DNA of 64,000 bases, taken from contig CP136061.1 in NCBI GenBank assembly GCA_032622095.1, positions 237,043,815 to 237,107,814 on the forward strand, in the 5' to 3' direction. The notes under the pieces are model-generated. The model saw nothing but the letters and a program-made list of their open reading frames with translations. It had not been told where the DNA came from and did no database searches. The stretch is from Siphonodentalium dalli. Lineage: Eukaryota; Mollusca; Scaphopoda; Gadilida; Siphonodentaliidae. Below are positions 1-11,390 of the stretch, piece by piece (within the stretch, counting starts at the first letter, position 1; each line of letters opens with the position of its first letter). The position numbers were made by a program, and so were the translations under genes.

Positions 1-2282
1 ACAATTTAAACCAAATGTAGTAAAATATTGTTTTCGTAAACTCATTAGCAGTTTTATGTTGGCCACGGGGAGGAATCAGGACACATCGGGCCGACCATGC
101 ATGGTTCGGCCCGGTGTGCGGCAATTTTGAAATCTGAACAAAAAAATCGCAAAATCCTAGTATCTAGACTAGCCTCAAGCATTCATAGAGTTTGAAATTT
201 CAAACCTGAGAAGGTTGGAAAATTTCCAACATATGACAATTCTAGTGACAATTTTGACCAAATGTAGAACAATATTGTTTTCTTAAATTAACTAGAAGTT
301 TTTGACTGGCCATGGGGGAGGGACAAGAACACAAGCTTTCCAAGTGTTGGAAATTTCCAACCTGACACCCCTAAGGTTGGAACATTTCTAACTGATGGCC
401 ATTTCATTCCAAATTTTTTACCAAAAGAAGGAAAATATGCAAATATTGGTCCAAAAACAATAAATTCCCCCCAATAAATTGTTTGAATCAAACTACAAGA
501 ACATTTTCAACCTATTGTTGGTGTGAAATTTCCAACTAATGTTGTGTCAGGTATGACATTTCCAACAGTTGAAAATTTTGACCAAAATTGGGGGGGGGGG
601 GGGGGGGTGAGAGACACCCCCACCCCCCGTCGCCATGTCTCTGGTCGAGAGTGCTCATATAGATAACACCCTTGGTTGTCTCCTGCTTCTGTCTGCAATA
701 ATAACATCCATACTCAGCCTGGAAGAACAATTGTTTAATGGCCGGCGCATACATGCAAGTTCGCGTATTTTTTCGTGATATCAGTGAATGATGCGTCCCA
801 TTTTGCCTATGATGGCACATCTACAATGTAGGCCTATAATGATTCCTGAGTACACACATCTGTATAAGTACATACACCGACAAAAAACTGACTACAAGAC
901 ACACTTATTGAGAAATTACCTCTACATTAAACATTTTGTTCCATACATATATAACAGAAAAGCGTTATCTGAATTATGTTTACCGTCAATAATTCATTTG
1001 TTTTACAAATTGTGCAGAAGAAAAAAAATATATACATAATTGCCTCACAAAATCAGCGCGTTTGTCGAGTAAAATTGTTTAGATCTTTGTTGAAAAGCAA
1101 ACCAGCCCTCGATTGAATTATCATTTCCCCAATTGACAGCCATTTTCAGGCATAAAGACTGCTTTTTGAGAAGGCGATGTTCGATGTGGTGAACTGGAGC
1201 GTATCGTGTTTAGCTTGCAGTGAACTGGAGCTTCGGTTTTAATGAACTGGAGCGTACACCATGTTGTCGCTAATCGTCGATGTCAATAGTGGGCTAGGTT
1301 TTGTATAAAACCATATATATACATGAGAAATTGGTGGTCCCAGGCGTGTATGCAACGCATTTATAATCTGCAGCTAAACAGAAAATTGTTAAAAAAAACG
1401 CTGTTATCTGTCGCTATGTGAATATTTTTTTCACAGAAATCCGACTGATCAGTGGTTATTTCTAGAAGGAATTAGTGTTCTGTTGCCTGAATTGTTAGTG
1501 TTTTGAATTTGTGGTGTTTATTGTATGTTTCCCCATGCGAACAGTTTGAAAACTACGTCTTGTTATGTAGATTTTGGGGAATACTCACCGACATTGTCAT
1601 CTTAGCCGCCATTTTCTGTACAAATATCACGAGTGAACTGGACACGGATCGATAGTGAACTGGACCGAAGATCGGAAGTGGTGTCTGTCTCGCGGAGCAG
1701 TTCCTATACCGTGAGTTTCTGGGCAGTTTACAATTGATGAGCAAATATTTGTTTTAAACTTTATTTGTAAACAAAAAAACACTGATTAGATGTCAAAGAG
1801 TCATGTAATGTCCCGTTTGTAGCCCTCACCATTCAATCAACGCTCACATTACAAAATAAATATGGGTTTTCATGGTACGATATTTCCGAAGTACGAAATC
1901 TGCCATACTTTCGTTGCCTAACTTCATCGGCAGTGTCGATCTATTCAGCACTTTGGAATTAGCTTTCCGTCTCCATTTGGGGTAAAACAAATTTCGCCAA
2001 ATGAAATTTCTATTGGCCAATTTCGAAAAAAAATGGCCATAGGCCAATTTGGCCGCCAATAGTGCGAACACTGATTATGATTAAGTTATCAAAGAATTAT
2101 AGACAATACTGTATGCTTAAATCTAATTCACTCAAATTAATGTCATCAAAATTCTTAGTTATCTAGGGGTTTTCAGTCACTACGGAACATATATGCACAA
2201 TTCCCCAATCTTCTACCAAACTGTGTCCATATATATAGTTAATGCCCCACTGCCTAGTACCATGAATGCTACCATAGAACAA
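1..2282. other. Left edge of window, no gene found
   Basis: Two diverged copies of a stretch with ACCAAATGTAG and AATATTGTTTTC (at 9 and 259) form an imperfect 247-base duplication. A G-run lies at 590-607. TGAACTGGA occurs five times between 1190 and 1663. Repeat H is at 1910. No convincing downstream exon of the REJ gene was seen. Confidence 0.5.
1910..2072 (+). repeat. Dispersed repeat H
   Basis: TCGCCTAACTTCG-like start, TCTCCATTTGGGGTAAA and GGCCAATTTGGCCGCCAATA recur, diverged, at 30024-30208. Function unknown. Confidence 0.55.
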
Positions 2283-2290
2283 TATGTAAA

Positions 2291-2545
2291 CAAGCCTTGA
2301 AATAAGGTGTCTGTCATTTGCAGAATGAGGTCCCCAGAGGGTGAATTTAGTGATGCTACCCCCGCATAGCGGGCTAGCATCACCAAATTCCCCCTCTGGG
2401 AACCTCATTCTGCTGAGGTGTAAGCAGAATGAGGTCCCCAGAGGATGAATTTGGTGATGCTAGCCCGCTATGCGGGGTAGCATCACTAAATTCACCCTCT
2501 GGGGACCTCATTCTGCAAATGACAGACACCCTATTTCAAGGCTTG
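2291..2545. mobile_element. hAT-type MITE (family A), complete short copy
   Basis: The element starts CAAGCCTTGAAATA and ends with the complement, flanked on both sides by the 8-base duplication TATGTAAA (2283-2290 and 2546-2553). Each half is itself a hairpin centred on CCCGCATAGCGGG, so the whole is a palindrome of palindromes. An 8-base TSD indicates the hAT superfamily. Confidence 0.75.
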
Positions 2546-2761
2546 TATGTAAAGAAGAGTGAATGAAACTCATTTTTGTTCAAGAGATTGTATTTCTGAT
2601 TGACATAATGAAAATTTAGAAACCCAATGGTATTGCCTAGGCAATGATTTTGCCTCTGCTTTTTCACTGCCAAGGCTAATTCCCAAGACAGAAATCACAT
2701 ACCATTATATCAGTGAAGGTTACTCAAACGGAAATGGAAAAGATTTCAGAGGGGGCCTTAC

Positions 2762-2959
2762 CATCTGGATCTCCAGGTATGTAAACTCTGTTAGTAATCG
2801 GTAAGTCCATCATGGGAACTCCCTCAAGTCGAATAACAAACTCTGCCATGTTTGCTTCTCCACTTCCAGTCATACTACACGTCCCTCCCACGGGAACATG
2901 GGCTGTTGTGACGATGAACCAGTCCTCTCCGACTTCACCATGACCTCCCTGAATAGTAG
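2762..2959 (-). CDS. REJ/polycystin-like gene, exon with PVGGTC motif
   Basis: This 198-base exon has acceptor TATGTTTCAG and donor GATG/GTAAGG. Two bases, 65 codons, one base. It reads TIQGGHGEVGEDWF, then TTAHVPVGGTCSMTGSGEA, then FVIRLEGVPMMDLPITNRV. 'P.GG.C.v.p..G.a....F.i.c.gw' is one of the best conserved stretches of polycystin-1-family REJ domains and follows the CVSNC exon in the correct order. The reading frame is open at the donor, so coding sequence continues downstream; no convincing next exon is seen between 2761 and 1. Confidence 0.82.
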
Positions 2960-3021
2960 CTGAAACATACAGTCGATTATTTAGGGCATTACTGTATTTG
3001 AGCTCAAATTGTGAACAGCAT

Positions 3022-6000
3022 CAAGCCTGAGAATATGGTGCCGGATAATTGCAGAATGAGGTTCCCAGAGGGTGAATTTAGTTATGCTACCCTGCAGGCT
3101 AACATCACCACATTCATCCTCTAACCTCTGTGGACCTCATTCTGCATGGCCTCATCTGTATGGGAGACCTAGACACATATTTAATTTCCCAGATGGTGAT
3201 ATGTGCCCATTGGGCACCTTGATTATATATACAGTGTGTCATTAGTAGAGGCTCTTATGTACTCCCGTGTGCACTTTGTGAAGAAATATAGCGACTATGC
3301 CAATGACGTTGCTTGATATCTCAGACACCAGAAAACAAATGTTAGACACCTTGGGGTCGCGACTGGGTGGATTTATGACGTCATCAAGATGGCCGCCATA
3401 CACAATTTCACAGTATGCACTTAGTCAGTTTGATTAATATCTACTTGTAAATTTATTATAGAAATTTGATTATGTCACCACTGACGTGAAACTAATACCC
3501 CATACTTCCATTTGACAGAAAAAGTGGCCACCAAAAACCAAGATGGCCGCCAAAATGGCGACTGAAAATTCGGAAAATTGATGATTTTTCACACTTTCCT
3601 CTTGAATCATTAACCGATGTTTGAATTTGTAACGAATAAAGACCTAAATTTGAATAAATTCTAGTATCCAACCATTTCTACAACATAATATGTCATATTT
3701 CGGATCTCATTCCTGCCAGCTATCTTTAAATTGTGAATTCAAAAATGTGCTATGAAAGTTAACCAAAATTCAATTATATAATTCTAGCCAAGAGTTGAAC
3801 AGAAAATAACTGAATTTGATGAAGATAATGTAAAAATGTTTTAAATATGTAAATTGCCATATAGTTACACTGAAAATAATGCATTTTCGTTTTAGATGGC
3901 GGCCAAGATGGCTGCCAAAATGGAGAAATCACCAAAATCTGTCCAATTTTTATTAATATCACTCATGTGTTGGGGAAAAGTAAATATATGTGAATATGTG
4001 CTACTTTTTCGCAAACATCCATGGACTTATGGAATGATTTGTAAATTTGGTGAACCATACAGCTGCTTATACCCGAGAATTCAACAGAATTATACCACGA
4101 AAATTAAGTCAAATCATCTTCATGGCAGCCACACAAATTTGCAGAATGGGCACTGAGTGAGGAAGAAAATTTAACACAGAAAATGAAAAATATTTCTACG
4201 GCAATGATAAAATTGCACCAAGCTTTCTTTTGAAAGAGAACAAGATTGATAAAAAAAAACCAAGATGGCTGTCAAAATGGCGACCGAAATATAGAAATAT
4301 AGAAATGTGTTGAATTGTTACACATGCCACTTACATCATTTTCGGTTATTTGTAAACTGTGGCGAGTAGGAATTGTCTTTGTTTTTATCAGTCATGACAC
4401 CAAGTACTTTGGAAAACATATTATGCTGTAATTTGTGTCTAATTGTTGTCCATACTCCGAAAAATGCAAATTAAATAATTCGCTATGTAATTTCACAAAT
4501 AAACTTGCTTCTCGAGGTTCTAGATTAACATTGGACATACATAGGCATAATAAAACAAACAAAAGTGTACACAGTTTTAAATATCGTTAGTGTCATTCAA
4601 TTACACTCGACATTGATCTATTTGACCCAAGATGGTCGCCAGAATGGCCGCCAAAACTCAGTTATAAAATGTGACAAATGTTTATATTCTCAAACGGCAT
4701 TTAGCAAATGAGTTGGATATATTCGCCCAATCTAAATTAGATACTATCATGTTAAGGTATATTGTGACTATGTTTGACCAAACATAGTTTGTTTATAATC
4801 GAGAATATATCAGAATGGACTCTTAGAAACCTAACATGAAATTGCCCAATATAATTTAAACGATCCTGCCCGTTTCCTGGGAAGGAAGTCAAACCAGATA
4901 TGTGCTGACTATCATTATAAGGGCATAACGAGTACTCGAACGCAAAAGAATCCCTGCAGTCATAATACAGACAGAAATCCAACTTTATGGCTATATTATT
5001 TCGTTTGGGGCAGATCTGTTTTATTCGTTGCCTATTCTTGATTTAGAAGATTCAGGAAAAATATCACACCTTGACTTCATCGAAGTCGAAGTTGCATTGC
5101 TATCATACTGCCACCGGGAAATATAATTGCTCAACTTAGAAATACACAGGCATTACATGTTAGTGCAAACATTATTTCGTATCTAATTATGAAACAGTTG
5201 TGTCTAATAAGATACAATAAGGGGAGATTACATTGTTCAGTTTCTTGTTTTTGGCATATCTGTGTTTCATCACCTGAAATTCGTTTGAATGGTTGAGACA
5301 TTGTCACACTTCTCAAGACGTGAGTCAGCACATGTACCACTCTTGTTACTTCGTCCAATAGATGGTCACATTGATGGTAGCCTAACTACAACCAACTCAC
5401 CCCAGCAACTACAGTTGAATTACAAACTCATCTCGCAAGCTAACAGAGCTCACCACAAAACTCTCCGACTGCATATCAGAGACTCCATATAGAATGTTTC
5501 TTTCGGTTGTGGAATGGAGAGTCCATAATACAGATTTAATAAATAAATGTCAATACGGCCGTTGACCTCATAGCAGATACATTGCATATTCACTTCGATG
5601 TAGTCTAACAGAACTGTGCACGTAATCGAGTTAATGCTTGTCAGTTTATTTTAGAATATGTCAAAACATCAGTATCGGGCAAAAATAGCCTAAGGTTTGT
5701 CATTCTCCATGTCGAGTCCAGCAAGTGACAATAACGGCACCTCAACTTCTTCCTGGTTGTCAATGAAACAATATCGTGAAATCAAAATGCCTATGCCTAG
5801 TGCCTGAATATTTAGTGATGAAATACCTCATCGAAACACCATAAGCTCATCTTTGGTCCATGCCATATGATGGTTAATCGAACTAATGAATACAGTGACG
5901 GGTCATCAAGATAATTTAATGGAACGTTTATTAAGATTTCTTGCAAAACGTCCACATGGGGGCATTCATTAGCATTATACATCAACTGTTAGTTCACAGA

Positions 6001-9000
6001 AAGTAAAGATCTCGAATCACAGAAACCCCGCAATCTCGAACGAAATCCTTTAATTGTCCATCGAACAAATGTAGTTTATAGAATTTGCTGGCAAACCGTA
6101 CAACCATAATAGTCGGATCCACAAGTAGGCCAATAACAAGCTTGGAATATAGATACTGCGCAAAAGTTGGAAGTAATAGATAACAATGTTATTCTTGAAT
6201 TGAGAGACTATTGTGGATTGTTAGCTATTTGAAGAGTCCATAACTGAAATATACTTCAACTATTGCTCAGGAAGGTATAATATTACAACGTTTAACGACC
6301 TGAGTTTTATGCAGACCTGATTTCATTGTAGTGGGATATCAAATGTTCCTGCATAAAACATCTGGAAAGAATACTACAAACTTTCCACCCAATAATAATA
6401 CATGTACCCCAACATGTCGGTGGTTGAATTGCCTCTACAGCCAAGTCGAACTGTGCATTGGTGCGAAAATTATTATCAATTTTATCTGGAACATTGCCGA
6501 TAGCCGATACAATTACAGAAATGCAGGCATTTAAAGAAAATTTGGTGTGAATATGTTTCTTGTATGACATTTTGATGAGACCGCATAACGCAAGCATGAA
6601 AGAACTTCGATAACACATGTGACAAATATGACATAAGTGCATAAGTTCTGCACAGGAAGACGGGGATCATACACGGAACGAACTTGTAGTATATGCGATA
6701 TCCAGAAAACTATCTCTGTGGAACTCAAATACACATGTATACCAATTTAACTCATTATATGAGGCTATCTTCCTATCCTAGCTTGATCAAAATCAGCCAC
6801 GCTTTCGCAAATCTTGGGTCTGGAATCAGTGAGTTGACGTATGAGCTTTCCAGAGCTCCACAACAGTTTCTGTTTTGGTACGAACCTGAACATAATTTAT
6901 CTCTAGTCGCTATATATCGCATGTAATAAGCAGAGGTCTGGTAGAAATCCGCCGATGCGATTCTTCTTCGCAGAAGACAGATAGAGCTCACATCTGAACG
7001 CTCTCGTTTGGTAGTCTGCGACAAAGCAATTACTGTCATGTAATCCCCTGATGCACACACAATATGAACTAAATGTTATTCAAGGACGAGCAATTGTAAA
7101 AAAATTCAGTTTCACAAAAGTATACCCTGTGTTTTCGTATATGTATATTAATAAGAACGAATCACACAAATATTAGCTCCTATTCTTATATTTGGATTTA
7201 GTATACACTAATTATTAATCTTGATAACATGGAAGATGTCTGTAATGTCAACGCATTATATGCCGCTACTGTTTTTGGGTACTGCATTGTGTGATGTCCA
7301 TTCAATTAATTTCCGTGAGCAGCTGAATTTCGGTAGAATTGACTTAGTACGATGGCATTACATGAGCAATACGGGAGTCAAGTGAAAAATTCTTAGCCAA
7401 ACCCCATAAGGGGGGCGATATCAAGGGGAAGTAATTAAAGTATTGCTCAATACCGACAGCCTTATAGTTGAGGTAGGGATTTTTCTCCAGTCGAGTCACC
7501 CAAATCAGGACATTTCCGCTGTACATGTAATGATGGATGTAATCAGCATATATTCAGATTTGGATATTTTCAAATAGGTCAACATCAGATGAATTTATCT
7601 ACTTTTCATGGTTTCTGTTTCCATTCTCATGAAATCTCGGATATAAGCAGCTACTGTTTGCAAAATATTCATATTGTATCAGATTGTATCAGCATTCCTG
7701 GCACTTTTGTCAACAGGGGAACAAATGTGTTTACCAGTAGACACTGAAACCCACATTAGGAGCGTTATCAATGAAAACTAGCAAATTTGGATGATTTCTC
7801 CATTTTGGTAACCATCTGAGTCACCATCCTGAATTTAGATTCATGTGGATAATAATATCTTAATCTAACATATCATGGTTGTCGAATGATTAGATAGTAT
7901 AATTCATTCAAAATAAGGTTGCTAGTAGCCACCGATTTCAAAACGCTGTGAATAATTTAAGAGGCGAGTGTGAAAAATCATCAATTATTAGAATTTCGGT
8001 CGCCGTTTTGGGAGCCATCTTGGATTTTTAGGTCCAAATTGCACCGTCAAGAGGAAGTGTGATCCAATGGTATTATTGGTCGCGAAACATAATCATTTCA
8101 CTATCTAAATTTTCCTCCCAGACTCAATGCCAACTCTGAAATTGTTCATGGTTGCCATTTTGATGATTTCATCTCATTTTCGTCGTTTCATTCTCTCGAA
8201 TTCTTGAGTATAAACAGCCATTGTTCACAAACTATTCATATTGTTTCACATCTCCATGTTATTATGCCAACACGGAGCAAATATATTCACCTATATTAAC
8301 TAAATCGCACATTAGGAGTGATATCAAAGAAAATTTGACAAATTTTAGTGATTTATCAATTTTGGCAACCATTTTTGTCGCCATCTTGAATACAGATGCA
8401 CTTTTTTGGTTGTAATTATATGGCAATCTATATGTTTAAACCTGTTGCAAATGTTTTCATCAAAATCAGCTATTTTCTGGGTAACATTTGGCTTGAATTA
8501 CAAAATCGATATTTGGTAAAATTTCATAGCATATTTATGAATTCACATTTTGACTACATTTTGTAGGAATAAGACCCACACTATGACATATTATCATGTC
8601 CAAATGGTTAGGTGTTCAAATGTATTTAAAATTAAGTTGCTATTAGCCACAGATTTCAAACAACCGTGAATGTTTAAGAGAAATGTGTGAAAATTCATCA
8701 TTTTCCCGAACTTCGGTCGCCATTTTGGCGGCCATCTTGGTTAAATGTGGTCAATTTTTCTGCCAAAGTGAAGCCTGTTATCATAGTATCACAACAGTAG
8801 AGAAATATTATATTTCCTACCATAAATTCACTACTAGCTATTAATCAAACTGATTCAGTGCCTACTCTGAAATGCTGGATGGCGGCCATCTTGATGACGT
8901 CATAAAACCACCCAGTCGCGACCCCCAGGTGTCTAACATTTGTTTTCTGGTGCCCCAGATATCAAGCAACATCATGAGCATAGTGGCTATATTTCTTCAC

Positions 9001-9213
9001 AAAATGCACACGGGAGCCAAAAAATGGACATAAGAGCCTCTACTACATCTGCCAATTTGGGGATATAGAGAAACTAAACTAAAAAAAACTTGTTAATTTG
9101 ATAATAAAGATACTTTCCAGCAGACTGAGGTCTCAGAAGGTGAATTTAGCATCACTAAATTCACCTTCTAGGGACCTCATTCTGCAATATCCAGCACGGT
9201 ATTCTCAGGCCTG
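3022..9213. mobile_element. Family A hAT-type MITE split by a 5.8-kb insertion
   Basis: The left part (3022-3242) and right part (9046-9213) together give one full-length family A element: CAAGCCTGAGAATA at the left and its complement at the right, with the middle sequence GGGGATATAG on the right side. The outer 8-mers AACAGCAT and AATAGCAA match at 6 of 8 positions, as expected of an aged TSD. The inserted element is listed separately. Confidence 0.7.
3243..9045. mobile_element. 5.8-kb long-terminal-inverted-repeat element, TSD CAT
   Basis: Both ends read TAGTAGAGGCTCTTATGT inward and are flanked by CAT (3240-3242 and 9046-9048). The uninterrupted target, visible in the sister MITE at about 52625-52645, has a single CAT at this point. 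The inverted arms are over 1.3 kb each, made of diverged modules containing AAGATGGCCGCCAAAATGGC (3530-3560, 4260-4285, 4630-4655; complements near 8005-8030 and 8715-8740). The middle (about 4750-7390) shows no recognised transposase, so this looks non-autonomous. The superfamily is uncertain; a 3-base TSD occurs in PIF/Harbinger and CACTA elements. Confidence 0.7.
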
Positions 9214-9677
9214 AATAGCAAATGTTTTCAGTGATATAAACATATTCTCAGGCCCCAAGGTAAGGGTTAAAAACAGGGAGAAGTGACTTCTCCCTCTGAA
9301 GATATTAGGGAGACTTCAGACCAAAATAGGGAGAAGTGGGGAAGACTTATTTGATTGATTGATTGATTGGGGTCTATTAAATGTCAAAATTATGACAAAT
9401 ATTTTAATATATTTTTTTTGTAAAAACCAGTCAAATTTCCACTGGTAAATCTCAGTTTGGTAAAATTTGGAAGGCGACTTCGTTTTCGCTCTCGTGGACA
9501 TCAGAGGGCGAAGTCGCCAGCTTGAAGGCGAGAACTTCCCTCCAGTTGCCTAAAAGCTTGGGGTCTGCACATTCTATTTCTAAAGAGTATTACATGTAAC
9601 AGAATCATAGGATATCATAAAATCTGTTAGTAATTGGTATTGAAACATGAATACAATCTCCTCTCCCAATCACCTAT

Positions 9678-9859
9678 TGTAATGCCCTAAATAGTTGACT
9701 CCTTAACCACAGCAGAATTATGGGTAATTTTTCAGGATTTAGTTGAAATATGGCTTGTTGCCATTCATTGGAAAGCTCTCACTGAAAGCTTTCCGATGAA
9801 TGGCAAAAAGCCATAATTCTACTGTGGTTAAGGAGTCGATTATTTAGGGCATTACTGTA
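9678..9859. mobile_element. Family B MITE
   Basis: Arms with CCTTAACCACAGCAGAATTA and its complement, ends TGTAATGCCCTAA and TTAGGGCATTACTG. Same hairpin family as 20421. Confidence 0.7.
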
Positions 9860-9977
9860 TTGAACAAATTTAAAACATTGACAATGATGCATTCCCCCCA
9901 CAAAGCTTTCACTGCTGACAAGAAAGATTCTACTGATTCTCTATTAGTTGTTTAAATGAACCCTTTCTTTACTAGTT

Positions 9978-10205
9978 GGATTCTTCCATTCAGTTATAAA
10001 AGCATACATTGGAATGGTCTATTATTCATCTGGAGGGAGCTCAGGAAATATAAGACGACTGACTGATTATAAGAGGATACAAGTGCATAAGGATTCTTAT
10101 TGAATTTGGTATTTTTCTTCCACAGCATTGCTTTAGAATTGCTGCTGTTGCTACATTTAATTTCGAGGACTGTTCATTGGTGGGAAATGTTCAGATAATA
10201 AGTTC
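9978..10205 (+). repeat. Dispersed repeat E (GGTGGGAAATGT family)
   Basis: TGGATTCTTCCATTCAG, ATTGGAATGGTCTATTATTC and GGTGGGAAATGTTCAGATAA recur in the same order at 47517-47720 and 56128-56320, with a partial copy at 25050-25150. The nature of the family is unknown. Confidence 0.6.
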
Positions 10206-10554
10206 TAAGTTTCTTTTTGTAGGCAATTGTACTTTCAATCATATTGTATCTCATTTGTTCAGACTTGATTATTAATTTTATAGGCTGTGTTTTTCCCTTT
10301 ATCCCATTTTGTGGGCTTTCAGAAATATTTATCACAACAAGATTACGTTTTTCTAGTGTCATAAACCATGGTGTGGTTCTGCCATATCTTGAATGCTCTT
10401 TCCAGTTTCAACTTATCATAATACTCAAATAATAAAAATATCAAGTTCCAGCCCTGTTAAAAAGCAAAAAATTTCCTCGGCTAATAAGGCTAGGATCACC
10501 ATAGTTGCGTGCTCTCCATTTATAACTACAGCGTACAATATTGCAGGGCTTAAA

Positions 10555-10660
10555 ATTTTTGCGAGAATCAAAATATAGCATTTCTACAGTGAATTGGCTG
10601 CTTTTATGAGAATCAAACTGAGAATCATGATTCTAATTCTCATCAGACTTGAAGGCCTGA
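10555..10660 (+). repeat. Dispersed repeat F
   Basis: ATAGCATTTCTACAGTGAAT, GAGAATCAAACTGAGAATCA, GATTCTAATTCTCAT. Similar text at 51725-51820 and 62140-62240. Confidence 0.55.
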
Positions 10661-10946
10661 ATTGGAACTTGGTCCATTATCATGGCAGATTTGGTTGGGT
10701 CTGGTTTAAAATTGCTGATTATCAAGATAGTCCTTTATATCTCAGTAGTCCTTGGCATTCAACAATTTTTTTTACATCTGTTGACTTCCAGATAAATTTG
10801 CATTAAACGTCAGCGGTCTCAGAAATTGCCTTGGCTAAAAATTTAGCTGACAAGATTTCTTTTGGCTTAGGCTGAGCTGACAGATGATGCTAATTAAACA
10901 GGGCTGATTAGTTCAGAACCCAATTGATGTCATTTAAATATCATAC

Positions 10947-11185
10947 CTATATAGTGAACATAATACGTAGTTTCCGGCAAAAGAACATTGGCATGGATTG
11001 TCAGGTTGGAAAACCTATCAGCAGCATTGGAGCTATTTCGCAGGTCTAACGTGAGTCCTGTCCAGTTTCCCAACTTTAGTTCCCAGGTTTGATTCAATAA
11101 TTGACCTTCCACCCGATTTGTGAAGACGCCATTGAATGTCAAGACCGACTGGATATTAACCTTCTCCAAACAGTTTGAGACGCAT
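10947..11185 (-). CDS. REJ/polycystin-like gene, CVSNC exon
   Basis: This 239-base exon has acceptor CTCTTTCAG and donor TATAG/GTATGA. One base, 79 codons, one base. It opens CVSNCLEKVNIQSV and continues with NQTWELKLGNWTGLTLDLR, NLTIHANVLLPETTYYVHY. It has several N-X-S/T sequons (NQT, NWT, NSS, NLT), consistent with an exposed extracellular domain. 'C.sNC' and the 'L.pettY.v' strand are typical of the second half of a REJ domain. Phase matches both neighbouring exons. Confidence 0.82.
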
Positions 11186-11390
11186 CTGAAAGAGATGAGA
11201 CAGACAAAGGGAGATTAGTGACAAATAGGGAGATTCAATTCTATGATCAGATAAAGGGAGATTAGTGATAAAATAGGAAGATTATTTTCTATGTCAGTAT
11301 CATGGAAAAAATTTCATATTTTTCATTTAAATGTCATATATAGTGATCATTGCATTGGGGGTTTTATTGAGTAACTAACATAATAACATT

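Noticed and set aside
590-607. G-run and other poly-C/poly-G tracts (18890, 31751, 43925, 53169, 54902) as functional G-quadruplexes
   Set aside because: They are simple homopolymers, several in transposon arms, with no promoter context; nothing beyond composition supports a role.
6773-7060. 95-codon minus-strand frame in the middle of the 5.8-kb element as its transposase
   Set aside because: No DDE-type motif or DNA-binding pattern was seen, and frames around it are broken.
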